Positions 35,761 to 46,880 are shown, counted from the first letter of the stretch. The stretch: DNA of 64,000 nt from Alitta virens (GCA_932294295.1 OW028575.1:16868058-16932057), one strand, 5' to 3'. A program made the numbers and translations. The notes: generated by a model from the letters alone, not told the origin.

Positions 35761-36458
35761 AATTCAAAAGCACCAGTGTGCTGTGTTTCTGAACCATTAT
35801 GCTGTGGAAAGCACCTGTCCAGTGGATGTGGCACACACCATTTCACACTGAAATCACACCTTTTTTTTTATCGTTGTGGTAAAAAACTGACAACTACCTC
35901 ATTTTCTCCACACAGTTCATTGGCTAATATTGTACAGAATAAACCACAATGGCTGTTATTACCATGCAATGAGAGGAACTTGCCTAAAATTGGTAAACTG
36001 TGCGCTATACCTGCAGCACATATGTCATCATTGCATGGTGTGCCAGCATTTTGTTGCACTTCCAACTGACCAGTTTCAAGAGAAGTGGATGTTCTCAAAA
36101 TTAAACAATTACAGTTGCTTGTTTATGTGAAATCCTAAAATACAATCACAAGGCTGAAGGAATGAGCACTATGTTGTGCATTTAAAAACCAATTTTTTCA
36201 GCCCTCCTTAATGCGTATGCATGGACGTATAATACGTCCATGGTGTATGTATGTCTAAATGTGAGCCAATAATATTAATTAATGAAATGTGCCATGAAAA
36301 ATAATTTTTTGAAAAAACAAAAGAATCAGTTGCAATAATCACCAACCTCCTTGAGCACGTTATCACCAAAATTTCTGACATGGTGCTTGGCCTGCACACC
36401 CACTGGTGCTTCCACAGCACAATGGCTCAGAAACACATTACACTGGTACTTTTGATTT
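35761..36458. mobile_element. Foldback/MITE with about 65-bp inverted ends
   Basis: TTCAAAAGCACCAGTGTGCT followed by GTGTTTCTGAACCATTATGC at the left matches the complement of 36388-36458 (TCAAAAGTACCAGTG, then TGTTTCTGAGCCATTGTGC) at about 80%. The open frames inside (for example 35638-36069, with its Cys-rich composition) have no known domain and are probably not genes. No target duplication was identified. Confidence 0.55.
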
Positions 36459-36465
36459 AATAGGC

Positions 36466-37870
36466 CTAATTAATCTGCGCATGATGCGCACAAACTTATA
36501 ATGACCTACTTACACACAAATCATTCTTAACAGCTCTTAACTTAAGATCTAGCACAAATTTGAATACACTCACGTTAGAACATTGTTTATGATTTCTATA
36601 AAATGATTCAAGACTGGACAAGCAGAAATATGGTTTTGAATGTTCCATGGGAGCGATGTCAGTTGCCGTGATTTTCCAATAAGCTAGCCAACTAACTGAT
36701 CATGATGCGCCCAGACGAAATAGTCCAAAACATCACATAACAACTAACTTTTATCGATGACGTCACAGAGAATTGCCTTTGACGCTGCACCACTGCGAGG
36801 CAACCATGTGCTTGAGCTGAAAAACGACGTGTTCGCTCAACCGGAGCAATCGCAATTTTGGATGCCTAGACTGCTATTAGACATGAAAGCATGTTAGTTG
36901 GGTACCTTAGAATTAATTGAACACTATTGAACAATAATGGCAATATGTGAGTCTTAAAACAAAATAGAAAAAGCAGATCACTTACAATAATGTCAAGTGG
37001 CTGTGGTGAATGTTTTTTTTCTTTGTTTTGCAATTCTCAATTGCATTTAACAAGGTTTCACCAGTCAAATAGGCCTAGATATTAATTACATTATTATTTA
37101 GCTGAAAATGTAAATAATTATAATTGGCAGGTTTAAATTATGTTAAATATTCAAGAAATGTAGTTTATTGTGACGGTTCTGTAATAACTAAACTTTACCA
37201 ATCTAATTATAGTCACATGAACTCCATAAATAGGTCTAATACTTAAATTATATTCCTATAAACATATGACAAATGCAATTTTTGATGACCATAAATATAT
37301 GTCTCCTCACTTGAAAAAAAAAATTACAACCTTGTTTACGACTGACCTTAAAACCTCCTATAGTGGAGATTTACAGGGAAAAAAAAAAATTTAATACCAG
37401 AAAGTTCCTTAGATCAGTGGCATGTTTCATCAGACAAAAGTAAACCATTCAACTGTAAACTTTGCTGGATTTATTTATCTGTTAGATATAGCAGGCTAGT
37501 ATAGCAGCTACACATATGAGTGGGGGATAAATTACCACTCTGTTTACAACTTTCATGTCTACAAATTTCAAGTATTTCATCAAATTGGTAGCTGAATTAT
37601 AAAGATGGTTGAACTTGGTAGTTTATCAATATTTATTACCCATTTCTCAGCTTCATTGATTGGCAATATAATAGAGTGTACAATCTCAACTCCGTATTTT
37701 ACAACTCTGTTTGCCATTTAGGTAGTAGACCTAAATGGATTTTAAACTCATGTGCAACTTTGTTTAAGCACAAAATCAGGACATTTTAAAAATGCATTAT
37801 TTAACCAACAATTTCAAGAAAAATACAATAATTTAAGCAACTTTTTCTGCAAAAGTATGTGATAGGCCGC
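36466..37870 (+). repeat. Long repeat, copy 1
   Basis: Starts TAATTAATCTGCGC..ATGATGCGCA and includes TTGCCGTGATTTTCCA, a TGACGTCA (36760-36770 region) and, further on, GACAAATGCAATTTTTGATG (37268) and GCATTATTTAACCAA (37794). The same blocks in the same order occur at 37981-38900. No coding frame. Confidence 0.7.
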
Positions 37871-37980
37871 AGGAGCGGCCCCGTAGGGGCCGCCCGTAGG
37901 GCTTTTATGTTTAGAGATTGGCCAAAAACAAAATCTACTGACGTACTATTCTCAAATGACCGGATCGGAACTATGTTGTC

Positions 37981-38900
37981 CTAATTAATCTGCGCGGCCA
38001 TGATGCGCAAAATCCTATAATGACCTACTTACGCAAAAATGATTCTTAACTTAAGATGATACAGATCTACCCAACAAATTTGAAGAAACTCACATTAGAA
38101 CACTGCTAATCATCAGTTCTATGAGATTCAAGACAAGACACGCAGTAGAACTATGGTTTTGAATGTTCCATAGGAGCTACGTCCATTGCCGTGATTTTCC
38201 ATAAAGCTAGCCAACTAAATGAACGTTCGACCAATCAAAGCAGAGCTTATTTTAATTACTAGGTCATTTGCTAGGCAACGAGCTCTAACAAACTCTGTGA
38301 TTGGCCATGGCGCTTAGGTTAGAAATCAATGCGCCGTCATCAGCTGGTCATGATGTCCATTGCCGTGATTTTCCACAAAACTAGCCAACTGAACGTTATA
38401 AATCAATGCGCCATAGATCATGATGCGCTACGATGAAAATAGGCCAAAACGTCACAACAAACTTGTATTGATGACGTCACACAATGCCTTTGGCGCTGGG
38501 CGAACATGCCTTGTCAACGGCAAAAACAGAGTGTTCGCGATTTTGGTTGCCTGGACTGTAATGTAACAAATTGCTATTAGTCATTTGTGATAATTGCTTT
38601 TGGTTAATTTCACTTTAAATCTGACACTTCTTGGCTCAATCCTACAGGCCCAGGAATTGCATTTATTATGACAAATGCAATTTTTGATGACCAGAAAATA
38701 CATGTGTCTCGATCTCAGCTAGCTCACTTGAAAAAATAAAGTAAATGTTGGTAGTTCTCATCTGCTTCATTGATTGGCAATTGAAAAGTTCTCCGTAGTT
38801 TACAAATCTGTTTTCCATGCAGGTATAAACCTTGTTGTAACTTAAATGCATTATTTAACCAAGCATTGCTGCTTATACTTGCTTTTCTGCTCCCATTAAA
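37981..38900 (+). repeat. Long repeat, copy 2, with internal duplication
   Basis: Matches copy 1 block by block but is shorter in its second half and has a roughly 180-bp internal tandem duplication: CCATTGCCGTGATTTTCCA occurs at about 38173 and again at about 38354. A GC-rich palindrome (GCGGCCCCGTAGGGGCCGC, about 37876) separates the two copies. Confidence 0.7.
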
Positions 38901-38956
38901 AATTTTTTAAATAAAGTTAGCCCAATTAAGTACGTGACAAATTACCCACATGTATG

Positions 38957-39115
38957 AAATGTATTTTGTTAATATAAAATTAGTTAATCATTAATGCTCC
39001 CTTCAATCTGGGCGCTGGATTGGCCAATCACAGCGCACTCATTATAATCCCTTTTCAAGCTCTACAAAACCCTGGGACAAGGGCTGAGTTGTCATTCGCT
39101 TTCGCTCCTTCGTTT
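38957..39115 (+). repeat. Split direct repeat A1
   Basis: Near-identical to 43577-43735. It contains GGATTGGCCAATCACAGC, a palindromic CCAAT pair (ATTGGCCAAT), about 100 bp before the end, and probably holds the element's promoter. The left boundary is where the match to A2 begins. Confidence 0.9.
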
Positions 39116-39383
39116 TGTCCAGTTCATCCCATCGTGTTTCACAGCACCATGCACCAACGCACCGAGTGCACGAGGACCTGACGCATCTACAGCTTGCTTA
39201 AGCCGTCTGAGTCTTCCGTTTCTGCCATTCATCAAGGCCAGCTGTTCTTCACACCAAAGAATAAGCCCTACAAATGCGCACTTGAAGCAACTTGAAGCAA
39301 TTTGAAGCAACTTTAAAACACGTTTTTTGCCGAGATATCTACGCAACACTTGAAGTGAGTTATAAACGTTTTCCTAGAGATCT

Positions 39384-41505
39384 ATGATGTCCAGAACTCG
39401 CTCGAAAAAGAGGCCTAGAAGCTGTGTTGCATGCGGCCGTGCTATACGAGGTCATGAAGGCCCTTTTGGAACAGGCAAGTGCCAGCAGTCTTTATCTTTA
39501 AGTAGATTGGCCTTGCAAGAAGATGCGGACTCAGTCACTCCGGGGTCTGCAAGACAGAACGTAACAGTTGACGAGGTAGAGGGCTCAGAAGAAGGATATA
39601 GTGGGATGCTGGATGAAATTGATAAGAAGAAGCGTGGAATGACAGTCCGCCGCACGTGGAATGCCCGGCTGTCCCGCCCCCAGTCGACCGGAGAACGTAC
39701 GTGATGCCGGATTTCAGTGTCGACAAACCCTCGAACAATCGTGTGGCCGCTTGGCCTAGTACCCACGGACATGCCATGGAGTTAGCCGCCATTCCAGGGA
39801 CGGAACATGTTACCAGCAGCGTCAGAGAAGGTGTCATCAGTGGTGAGTTCGTTGAGCTAGTTGACCTAATTAGCAGTTCCATATCTGACAATGACGAACT
39901 CCGTAGTTTTGTTGATAATAATGGCGTAGTGAATTTCAAATATCAAAGAAGTAAGAAAGCCATATCCAATTCATTTAAATGGTTGGAAGCATGGGGAACG
40001 TACGAGCTCCTCCTGTGTAGCCATTTTGGTTTCGAAGCATTTGTAGAGATGGTGAATTATCGCACATTTATATTAACAATGTTCCATAAATTTAAACTCC
40101 CATTTGTGTTGACTTATGACACTCGTCATCGCCAAGCGCTTGGTTTGCGCTAGGAATATTTAGAGAAGGAATGGAAACTAGCTCAGTAATAAAAATTAGG
40201 GGTGATTATCAACAGGTCATAAATGTGGTAAAATGGCCTAAAGCTGGCCCAGACCCCCAGCTGAGGTGGGCAGGGCATTAATTGCTTTGATGTTCACTCT
40301 GCATCTCGCTGACGGGATGCTGGACATCGGTCAATTTATAACTTGCTGCAGATTAGTTTCATTTCACCACCCCAGTGTGATGCCCAAAACTTTCAAAACA
40401 TCCTGCGGAGCATGCACAGTAGCATCATTACAACCACAAGGTTATTGCAATCACAGCAGTGTTTTTCACTTCTTTCTGAACCTAATAGCGGCGAATTTAC
40501 ATCTAATTGAAGCTAAAAATTAGCATTTCAGGGAAGTTTAACGGCTTTTAACACCTATACTTGTAAGTGCAATATCTTAAAATCGTCTTATTTCTCACAA
40601 TTGAGTGTAGAATCATTTTAAAGCTGACAAAACAAATGTTCTAGCCAATTTGTAAACAATAGAGACGAATGACAACGAACACTGTTACAGGCATGTAATT
40701 ATGTTGACAAACAAAATGTAAACAATCTCCAACTGAACCAACTGTGTGTTGTTTTTTTTCTTTTCTTTTTCATCAAAAAATGGTGTTGATAACACGAAAA
40801 TTAAGTACATTGTGTGTTGTTTCATTTTTCTCGTTTTCTTGTATAATGTGTATTTTGGATTGATAAAACTTTTCTTTTGCTAGGGGAGGGGGGGGGGGGG
40901 GGGGGTGGCTTCCATTACCAGTTGGTTTAGCTCATTGATATTTCTGTATTATGTAACATTAAGTTGTAAATTGTATACAATTTATTACACAGCCTGGTAG
41001 GAATGGGAGCTTCATGAGGGGGAGTTTTATTGCCATGTTAATAACTGGTGTCATATTCATATCGTTAACGATGTTGCAAGACGCACAGTGTACTTTTGAA
41101 GTTACCTAGTTTCCATTCCTTCTCTAAATATTCCTAGGTTTGCGTAAGTCGCTCAGATTTTCGAGACTAAATCAGGAGCTATATGTGTTAACTTTTGACT
41201 CCACAGCATTACGTAACTCTAGTAAGTGTAACAAATGTTCCGTTATTGACCACGGGACGCTAGACTGTCCCTTTTGTGGCCCCGGGCAGGCAAATGACCT
41301 GTTCAAACTCAGGAAAACAGGTCAAGCTCAGCCCCAAGGGCAGTCACATAATGAGGTATGCTACAGGTTCCAAGATGACAGGTGTAGATTCGGTGCTAAG
41401 TGTAGTAGAAAACATGTCTGTGTCGGGTGTGGAGGGTCCGAAGGCTTTAAAGTGTGTAACAAATGCAACAAATCTAAGCAAAGACCCAATAGTATTCCTG
41501 AGTGA
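39384..41505 (+). pseudogene. DIRS-type gag, frameshifted and interrupted
   Basis: Frame 39384-39704 begins MMSRTRSKKRP and has a Cys/His cluster (CVACGRAIRGHEGPFGTGKC). A frameshift near 39680 leads to the frame ending at 40153, which is helical. A 987-bp transposon interrupts it at 40150. Downstream, 41145-41505 continues in a frame with CNKC..CPFC and then a CCCH-like finger (VCYRFQDDRCRFGAKC followed by HVCVGC). Gag should coat the RNA; the C-terminal fingers fit nucleic-acid binding. Similar CCCH-ended gags are known in DIRS-order elements. Confidence 0.75.
40150..41136. mobile_element. Non-autonomous DNA transposon nested in DIRS gag
   Basis: The inverted ends are perfect over 32 bp: CTAGGAATATTTAGAGAAGG starting at 40150, and its complement ending at 41137. 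GGTTTGCG flanks both sides (40142-40149 and 41137-41144), an 8-bp target duplication if the last G is shared, or 7 bp otherwise. Removing one flank copy plus the element makes the gag frame continuous, so this is a clean insertion. The interior has an 18-G run at 40888-40905 and no transposase. The 8-bp duplication and TAGG ends suggest hAT. Confidence 0.88.
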
Positions 41506-43070
41506 GCCATACTGGCGTAAGCATTTACCACTTGTTTATGATGCAAACATGGCTCAACAGTCGCTTGACCAACTGCATAATGGGGTCAGAGTTGGCAGGC
41601 CTGTCACTATAGTATCTCCAAATTGGCCTTCAGCCTTTGATTTCCATGAAGCCGTGACCAAGGTCATTGACCTTGACCTTGCCATGGGTAGGTTGTATGG
41701 TCCTGTCATCACACCTGACTTTGACCATTACGTGGTTTCTCCACTGGGAGCGTTTATGAAACGAGATAATTCAAAGATTAGGTTAATACATAATTTGTCT
41801 TATCCACCACTTAGCTCAGTTGATGATGATATAGATGCTGATGATTTTTCCTTGCAGTACTCTACGATTGACGATGCTGTTGATTGTTGTGTTAAGTTTC
41901 AGGCACCTTATATGTCCAAATTGGACTTAAAGGATGCATATAAACACATAGGAGTGCATCCGGCCGATTGGCACTTGCTTGGTTTTCAGTGGACATCAGC
42001 CGCAGGTCCCCCCTTTATTTTACTTTTCAAAAGTTTTGAATTTCGGACTCAGGTCCGCACCCGCACTATTTGACAGATTTGCTGAAGCACTCCGTGCGTT
42101 TATGATATACGAAGGGGTAACCGTAAATCTTGATAGATATGTTGACGATTTCTTAGTGATAGCTGAGTCCGAAGCCACGTGCAAAGCTAATTTGAGTAAG
42201 ATGCTCGAAGTTTGTGGTAAGTCAGGTTTTGCAGTACAGCCAGCTAAGGTTACTTGTCCAGCTAGAGTAGTTGAATTCCTGGGAATTATTGTCGATTGTG
42301 AGCTGTTTGAGCTTCGAATTTCAGAGGATAGAGTCTCAGAGATTAAGAATATTCTCGCAGAGTGGCGCACTAAGACCACGGGAACCAAGAGAGGGCTGCT
42401 GAGTCTGGTGGGGAAACTAGCCTTCGCTGCACGTGTAGTGCACTCAGGCAGAGCTTTTTTAGGGCGACTGATAGGCTTGGCCAAGAGGCCGAAGTTGCTG
42501 CACCACAAAGTCCGCCTCTCGAGAGAAGCCATAGCAGATATTGAGTGGTGGTACAATTGCATCGACAGCCATAATGGCGTACATATGTTCAAAACTGATT
42601 GGTCGATAGGCAAAGTATGGCATGTATACACAGACACCAGCGATTTTGGATATGGTGCTTTGTGTGGCAATAGTTGGTTCGCCATGCAGTACATAGGTGC
42701 ACAGGCGCCTTTGGTCCATCAATCTATTAATTGGCGAGAGATGCATGCAGCAGTGAAGGCACTGGCCACTTGGGCGCCAGACTGGTGTAAGTCTAAAGTG
42801 ATCTTCCATGTTGACAATGCTGCCGCGTGCTATATACTCAATAAATTGTATACCCCAGTCCCCGAAATTATGGAGCTGGTAAGACAATGGGCGCTGATCG
42901 TTGAGCGTTGTAGAATAGAGACTGTTGTAGTGTATATAGCCACTCTCGACAACGTTAATGCCGATCTCCTTAGTAGAGGGAAGATTGACGAATTCTTAGG
43001 GCGTATGGGGCATTGTATTCCGGCCCGCATATGGCCATCCAATGTTATATATTATGATAAATGTGTCTGA
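41276..43070 (+). pseudogene. DIRS-type reverse transcriptase-RNase H
   Basis: Overlaps the end of gag in another frame. Frame 1 (to 42073) holds RT motifs: RLIHNLSYP and APYMSKLDLKDAYKHI. A single frameshift, probably at the C run near 42008, moves to the frame 41979-43070 with GLRSAPALFDRF and the catalytic RYVDDFLVI. RNase H follows: VYTDTSDFGYGALC, EMHAAVKALATW, FHVDNAAACYIL and DNVNADLLSR supply the acidic residues in order. Apart from the one shift the domains look complete. The methyltransferase typical of DIRS1 itself is not seen after RNase H. Confidence 0.85.
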
Positions 43071-43296
43071 ATTATCCATGTCTTTTTCAGATCTCAATTT
43101 ACGGGTAGCTGGGCTGGTTGGTGCCGGTCTGGCCCTTAATTCTCGCCAGTCGTATTCCGCTGCTGTCAACCGGTATCTCCAGTTTACTAGTATCTACATG
43201 CTACTAACGTACATTAGGCCGTCAGATGCTCAGACAGCATCACTAGCGGCTCTATTTGCTTCAGGTCCTCGTCCCCTCTTCACCGCACCAAAATAA
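43042..43296 (+). pseudogene. Truncated tyrosine recombinase
   Basis: Overlaps the RNase H end. It reads AGLVGAGLALNSRQSYSAAV followed by NRYLQF, the N-terminal helical SAM-like domain of tyrosine recombinases. It stops at 43296 after 84 codons. The catalytic Arg, His-x-x-Arg and Tyr are all missing, so this copy cannot integrate by itself. Confidence 0.75.
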
Positions 43297-43451
43297 TACC
43301 ACTTCATATGCAAATTTTTATCCTAACCCAGTCATCCTGTTTTCTTTTCTTATCTATACACTCGAGATTATTACTCGTCGTTTTGCCACCTTCCATAAAA
43401 ATTTCATATCTCTAAATATAGCTCTTGGGGGATGCATCTTATGCAATAATA

Positions 43452-43580
43452 GGCTTCCGCAAGAGCAAGGTCTCTTGTATGTGTGTTTCATTGAATGTAT
43501 GTTGCCAATAAAGGCCTATTCAAGCCACTTACAAGTCATTGCATTCTAGTTCCGTTCTATAAGTATTAGATGGGTTAAAT
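43452..43580 (+). repeat. Split direct repeat B1
   Basis: Begins GGCTTCCGCAAGAGCAAGGT and ends TAGATGGGTTAAATG, running directly into A2 (overlap of about 4 bp). It contains an AATAAAGG at about 43508 that could serve as a poly(A) signal. Near-identical to 44092-44218. Confidence 0.9.
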
Positions 43581-43735
43581 GTATTTTATTAATATAAAAT
43601 TAGTTAATCATTAATGCTCCCTTCAATCTGGGCGCCGGATTGGCCAATCACAGCGCACTCATTATAATCCCTTTTCAAGCCCTACAAAACCCTGGGACAA
43701 GGGCTAAGTTGTCATTCGCTTTCGCTCCTTCGTTT
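43577..43735 (+). repeat. Split direct repeat A2
   Basis: The internal copy of A1. The B1-A2 junction is the sequence expected when the element's ends are joined in a circle (B2 end to A1 start). Confidence 0.9.
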
Positions 43736-44091
43736 CCCACCCACCCAGTGACCCTATTTTTCATTTTTATTTAATTTCAAGATGGTTCACCATTCTCAAA
43801 ATTAAGGTTTACAAAATTTCTCAAATGTATGCTTTACATAATGATAAATGTTTACATGTACCTTTTCAGCAACACAGTGAGTATTATGTTTAAGACTAGA
43901 ATAAGTCCTGTGTCGTTGGTGTTTCTTAAATTACGATAAGCTAGAATAAGTATTTCTGTTGCTTATTAAGAATTACACTAATATTTAAGTGTTATCAGTC
44001 ATGTTAAGAGAGTTACTCACATGTTCATATTTATAAGAGACAATTGTTTGTATTTATAGAGACATTGCGATTTTCTTGTGTGAGGAGCATG
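43736..44091 (+). other. Spacer between A2 and B2
   Basis: A 356-bp AT-rich spacer without frames. In the simplest split-repeat elements A2 and B2 are close, so this may be element-specific sequence or later gain. Confidence 0.5.
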
Positions 44092-44218
44092 GGCTTCCGC
44101 AAGAGCAAGGTCTCTTGTATGTGTGTTTCATTGAATGTATGTTGCCAATAAAGGCCTATTCAAGCCACTTACAAGTCATTGCGTTCTAGTTCCGTTCTAT
44201 GTATTAGATGGGTTAAAA
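44092..44218 (+). repeat. Split direct repeat B2 (right end)
   Basis: Matches B1 and marks the right end of the element. After ...GATGGGTTAAA the sequence is unique. Confidence 0.88.
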
Positions 44219-44811
44219 TGGCATCAAAGGTAAATCACACCTCCTGCGGCCTCTCATGCACACTGCATTATCATATTAAACTATGTATCCGATATGCTTT
44301 GTATATGGCTTGGGAAATCTTCTCATAAGACAAGAGAAATGGATTCATATTTTTTAAAGTTAAGCCAGCCTATAGACTATAGTCTGACACTGCGTACAAC
44401 AAGTAAATAGCACTGCAGACTGCTTTAATACAACAATGTTTGATTATATTGAAATTTGAATAGGAATAGAAGTAGACTTAGTATATGTGTGTTAGGCCGA
44501 GTGCTTTCTCTGTCAACAAATGGGTTTTTTTTTGCATGTCGGTAAAATTCATTCATTCAACGAGTTGCCTGAATGTCGACGGGTTGGTGGTCAAGGAATT
44601 GGCTGTCAGTGTCAGTGTAAGCCGACGTGACAGCCTGTGTCACAGTTATTAACTTGATACATAATATGGCATTTTCATTTACCTCTTGTGTATCTAAAGC
44701 CACACCTACTTATAGGTAAGCTGCATCTCTTCCTTTACCATTGGAAATACGTGGACCGGAACGTGTGACGTGACGAGAAAATTCCCTGCTGGACTAATCA
44801 AGCGTCGGGGT
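44219..44811. other. Non-coding stretch
   Basis: No gene or element recognised. Confidence 0.4.
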
Positions 44812-45012
44812 TGGTCAAAGCGGCCAAATTCATAACGACCAACATACTAAGACGGCCAATCACCAAAACGGCCACCGTACCAGGACGGCCAATTGAGAAA
44901 ACTACCATATGCAAGGGATGGCGGTCATAACGGCTACACGCGAAAACGGCTACAACCAAAACGGCTACACGACGATAACCAAATCGGCTACACCAATTTT
45001 GGGGACATAACC
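44812..45012 (+). repeat. Degenerate ACGGCCAA / ACGGCTACAC array
   Basis: Short units change from (A)ACGGCCAA(T) in the left half to AAAACGGCTACAC in the right half, ending in ACCAATTTTGGGGACAT. About a dozen units of 12-18 bp. Confidence 0.7.
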
Positions 45013-45570
45013 AACAATCCAGCTTTAAAAGAACAGGGTCAGGGACTCATATTGTATAGCTTCGCTCACTCCTAGCATTGACAGCTACATTATTTTTTTT
45101 TTTTTTTATATCCTCTAGAGCTACTGGAGATAATGTGAGTCTAATGTGTAGTGAACTTGGCAAATCTACCGCGCTTTACTGGAAATTTCTGAATGAAGTT
45201 ATTATCCACCAGGGGCGTTGAAGAACTCACGACGCTATGCATGCTGGGAAAAAAGGAGGCGCAGAGCTGCGCAGCGTTTACAATGTGAAGTATAGGGAGT
45301 GGCGCTTCTTGGTACTTCTTCTTTGGCCAAGGCGCCCTCTAGGTGAAACTTGAAGAAGTTATAATTTTGCGTTGGCGAAATGAATGACGTGCTGCATGGC
45401 CAAAAATTGGGAAAACTCTGGTAAGGGTAATTAGGTGGCTAAGTCAGGGTATGATATAAGTGCATAGTAAGTTATTATATGTCATATCATATCCAATACT
45501 TGATACAGTCATTCTTAGACAGTCGTACACAGTCTGTGAGAGTCGATGGGTAAGCATCTGCCGACGGGTG
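45013..45570. other. Spacer between the two arrays
   Basis: Contains the dispersed GCAGCGTTTACAATGTGAAG segment (about 45272, also at 15.6 kb). No gene. Confidence 0.5.
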
Positions 45571-45920
45571 GCAGACGAAACGGCTACACGCGAAAACGTC
45601 AACAACCATAACGTCAAAACGGCTACACGCGAAAACGGCCACACCCCAAAACGGCTACACCAATATTTGGGGACATTACCACAACGTCAACATGCTTTTT
45701 CAGTACTTAACCGTAACGTCTACAGTGCTTTTTCCCCATGAACAATGATACCAAAACGTCTACAGCCAAATTACCAAAACGTCTACAGACCTTGTAAAAT
45801 AACTGTTGCATTGATCTGCCCCTTGTTGTCATCATGGAAAGTGTAGACGTTTTGGTTTATAAAAGTGTAGCCGTTTAGGTGTATGAACGTGTAGCCTTTT
45901 TGGACTAGCCGTGTACCCCA
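45571..45920. repeat. Second ACGGCTACAC array with inverted end
   Basis: Direct units (AACGGCTACAC, AACGTCAACA, AACGTCTACA) run from 45577 to about 45795 and again include ACCAATATTTGGGGACAT. From about 45840 the units are inverted (GTGTAGACGTTTTGG, GTGTAGCCGTTTAGG, CGTGTAGCCTTTTTGG). The array therefore folds back on itself. Confidence 0.75.
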
Positions 45921-46249
45921 TCATTAGTGGCATTCCTCAGGGGTCGGTCTGTGTCTGTATCCTTGCAAAAGTGTGGTCCATCACTGCAAGGGTGGTGCAG
46001 AGTGTCGTCACTCTGAATGGTGCTCCTTAAAATCCTCGTTTCGTAAAAACAGTGCTGGTGCTCTTGTGCATTTAATGGCTGATATTGGTTCCAATAGCAG
46101 ATGGTTGTTGGAATGTAGCTGTATTTATAAGGATTTATCCTAGTACTGATTTGGCAGAAAATGCAGCTGGTGGAATCCTCTTGTTTCTGCTTGGTCTTGT
46201 GACATAGTTTGGTATTGTTATTGCTACTAGATTATTGACAGTCTTATAC
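45921..46249. other. Non-coding, possibly LINE 3' end
   Basis: Lies just downstream (minus strand) of the LINE C-terminus; may be its 3' UTR. No frames. Confidence 0.35.
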
Positions 46250-46880
46250 ATCATAGCCAGTCTATACTGTTGTCTTCTGTGTTGCAGTGTTTTCCATTTT
46301 CTAATAATGATGATTCTGTTCCCACTTCTCTGCAGTAGTTGTTTTTCACAAATCGTGCTGATCTCCTTCGCACCATTTCAAGTTGTTTTATGTGTTTTTG
46401 CAGATAGGGATCCCAAACGCAGCAGGCATATTCCAAATGTGGTCTAACAAGAGCAGTGTAGGCTTGCTCTTTGACTTTCTCTGGAGCATTTATTGAGATT
46501 CCTCCTTACAAATCCTTTGCTTCGATGTTTCTGATATGTTTGTCCCAGGTGAGATCAGATGATATTTCGACTCCTAAGTATGTGCTGTGTTGAGCAGTGT
46601 CTAGTCCAAGGAGCGGATAGTTCTCGATGATTGGGTTTCGGATTTTATTTACTCGTATGACAGTGCACTTTTTTGGGTTGAATGAAATTTGTTATTTCTG
46701 CGACCAGTGTTCCAGTCTACTTAGATCCTCTAGTAGACGAGTGTCTTCTTGTCAACCCTTTGTCATCTTGTGGTCAGCCAAGATTTCAACCACTGCAACA
46801 GTTCTCCTCTGATACCATAGTGATAAAGCTTCAGTAGGAGTCGTTCGTGAGCCACAGTGTCAAAGGCTTTTGAAAAGTCT

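Larger units (their letters stand above)
38957..44218 (+). mobile_element. DIRS-order retrotransposon with split direct repeats
   Basis: Layout: A1 (38957-39115), gag, RT-RNase H, partial tyrosine recombinase, B1 (43452-43580), A2 (43577-43735), 356 bp, B2 (44092-44218). A1 and A2 are 159 bp and differ at four sites, all transitions. B1 and B2 differ by one base and small indels. Order A1-ORFs-B1A2-B2 is that of Ngaro/PAT-type DIRS-order elements, which integrate through a circular form by a tyrosine recombinase and leave no target duplication; none was seen. The high repeat identity means a young insertion. It is defective: frameshifts in gag and RT, a DNA transposon in gag, and a recombinase cut before its catalytic residues. 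Confidence 0.88.

Noticed and set aside
35638..36098. Cys-rich 143-codon plus frame and its antisense
   Set aside because: Lies in a foldback element, has no domain and no splice signals that extend it.
39452..39939. Minus-strand frames of 106 and 134 codons
   Set aside because: Antisense shadows of the DIRS-type gag.
39656..40153. A host gene with a chromatin or signalling role at 39.4-43.3 kb
   Set aside because: Split direct repeats, RT and recombinase motifs show it is a retrotransposon.
42020..42887. Minus-strand frames of 224 and 142 codons
   Set aside because: Antisense shadows of the DIRS-type RT-RNase H, which has all motifs on the plus strand.
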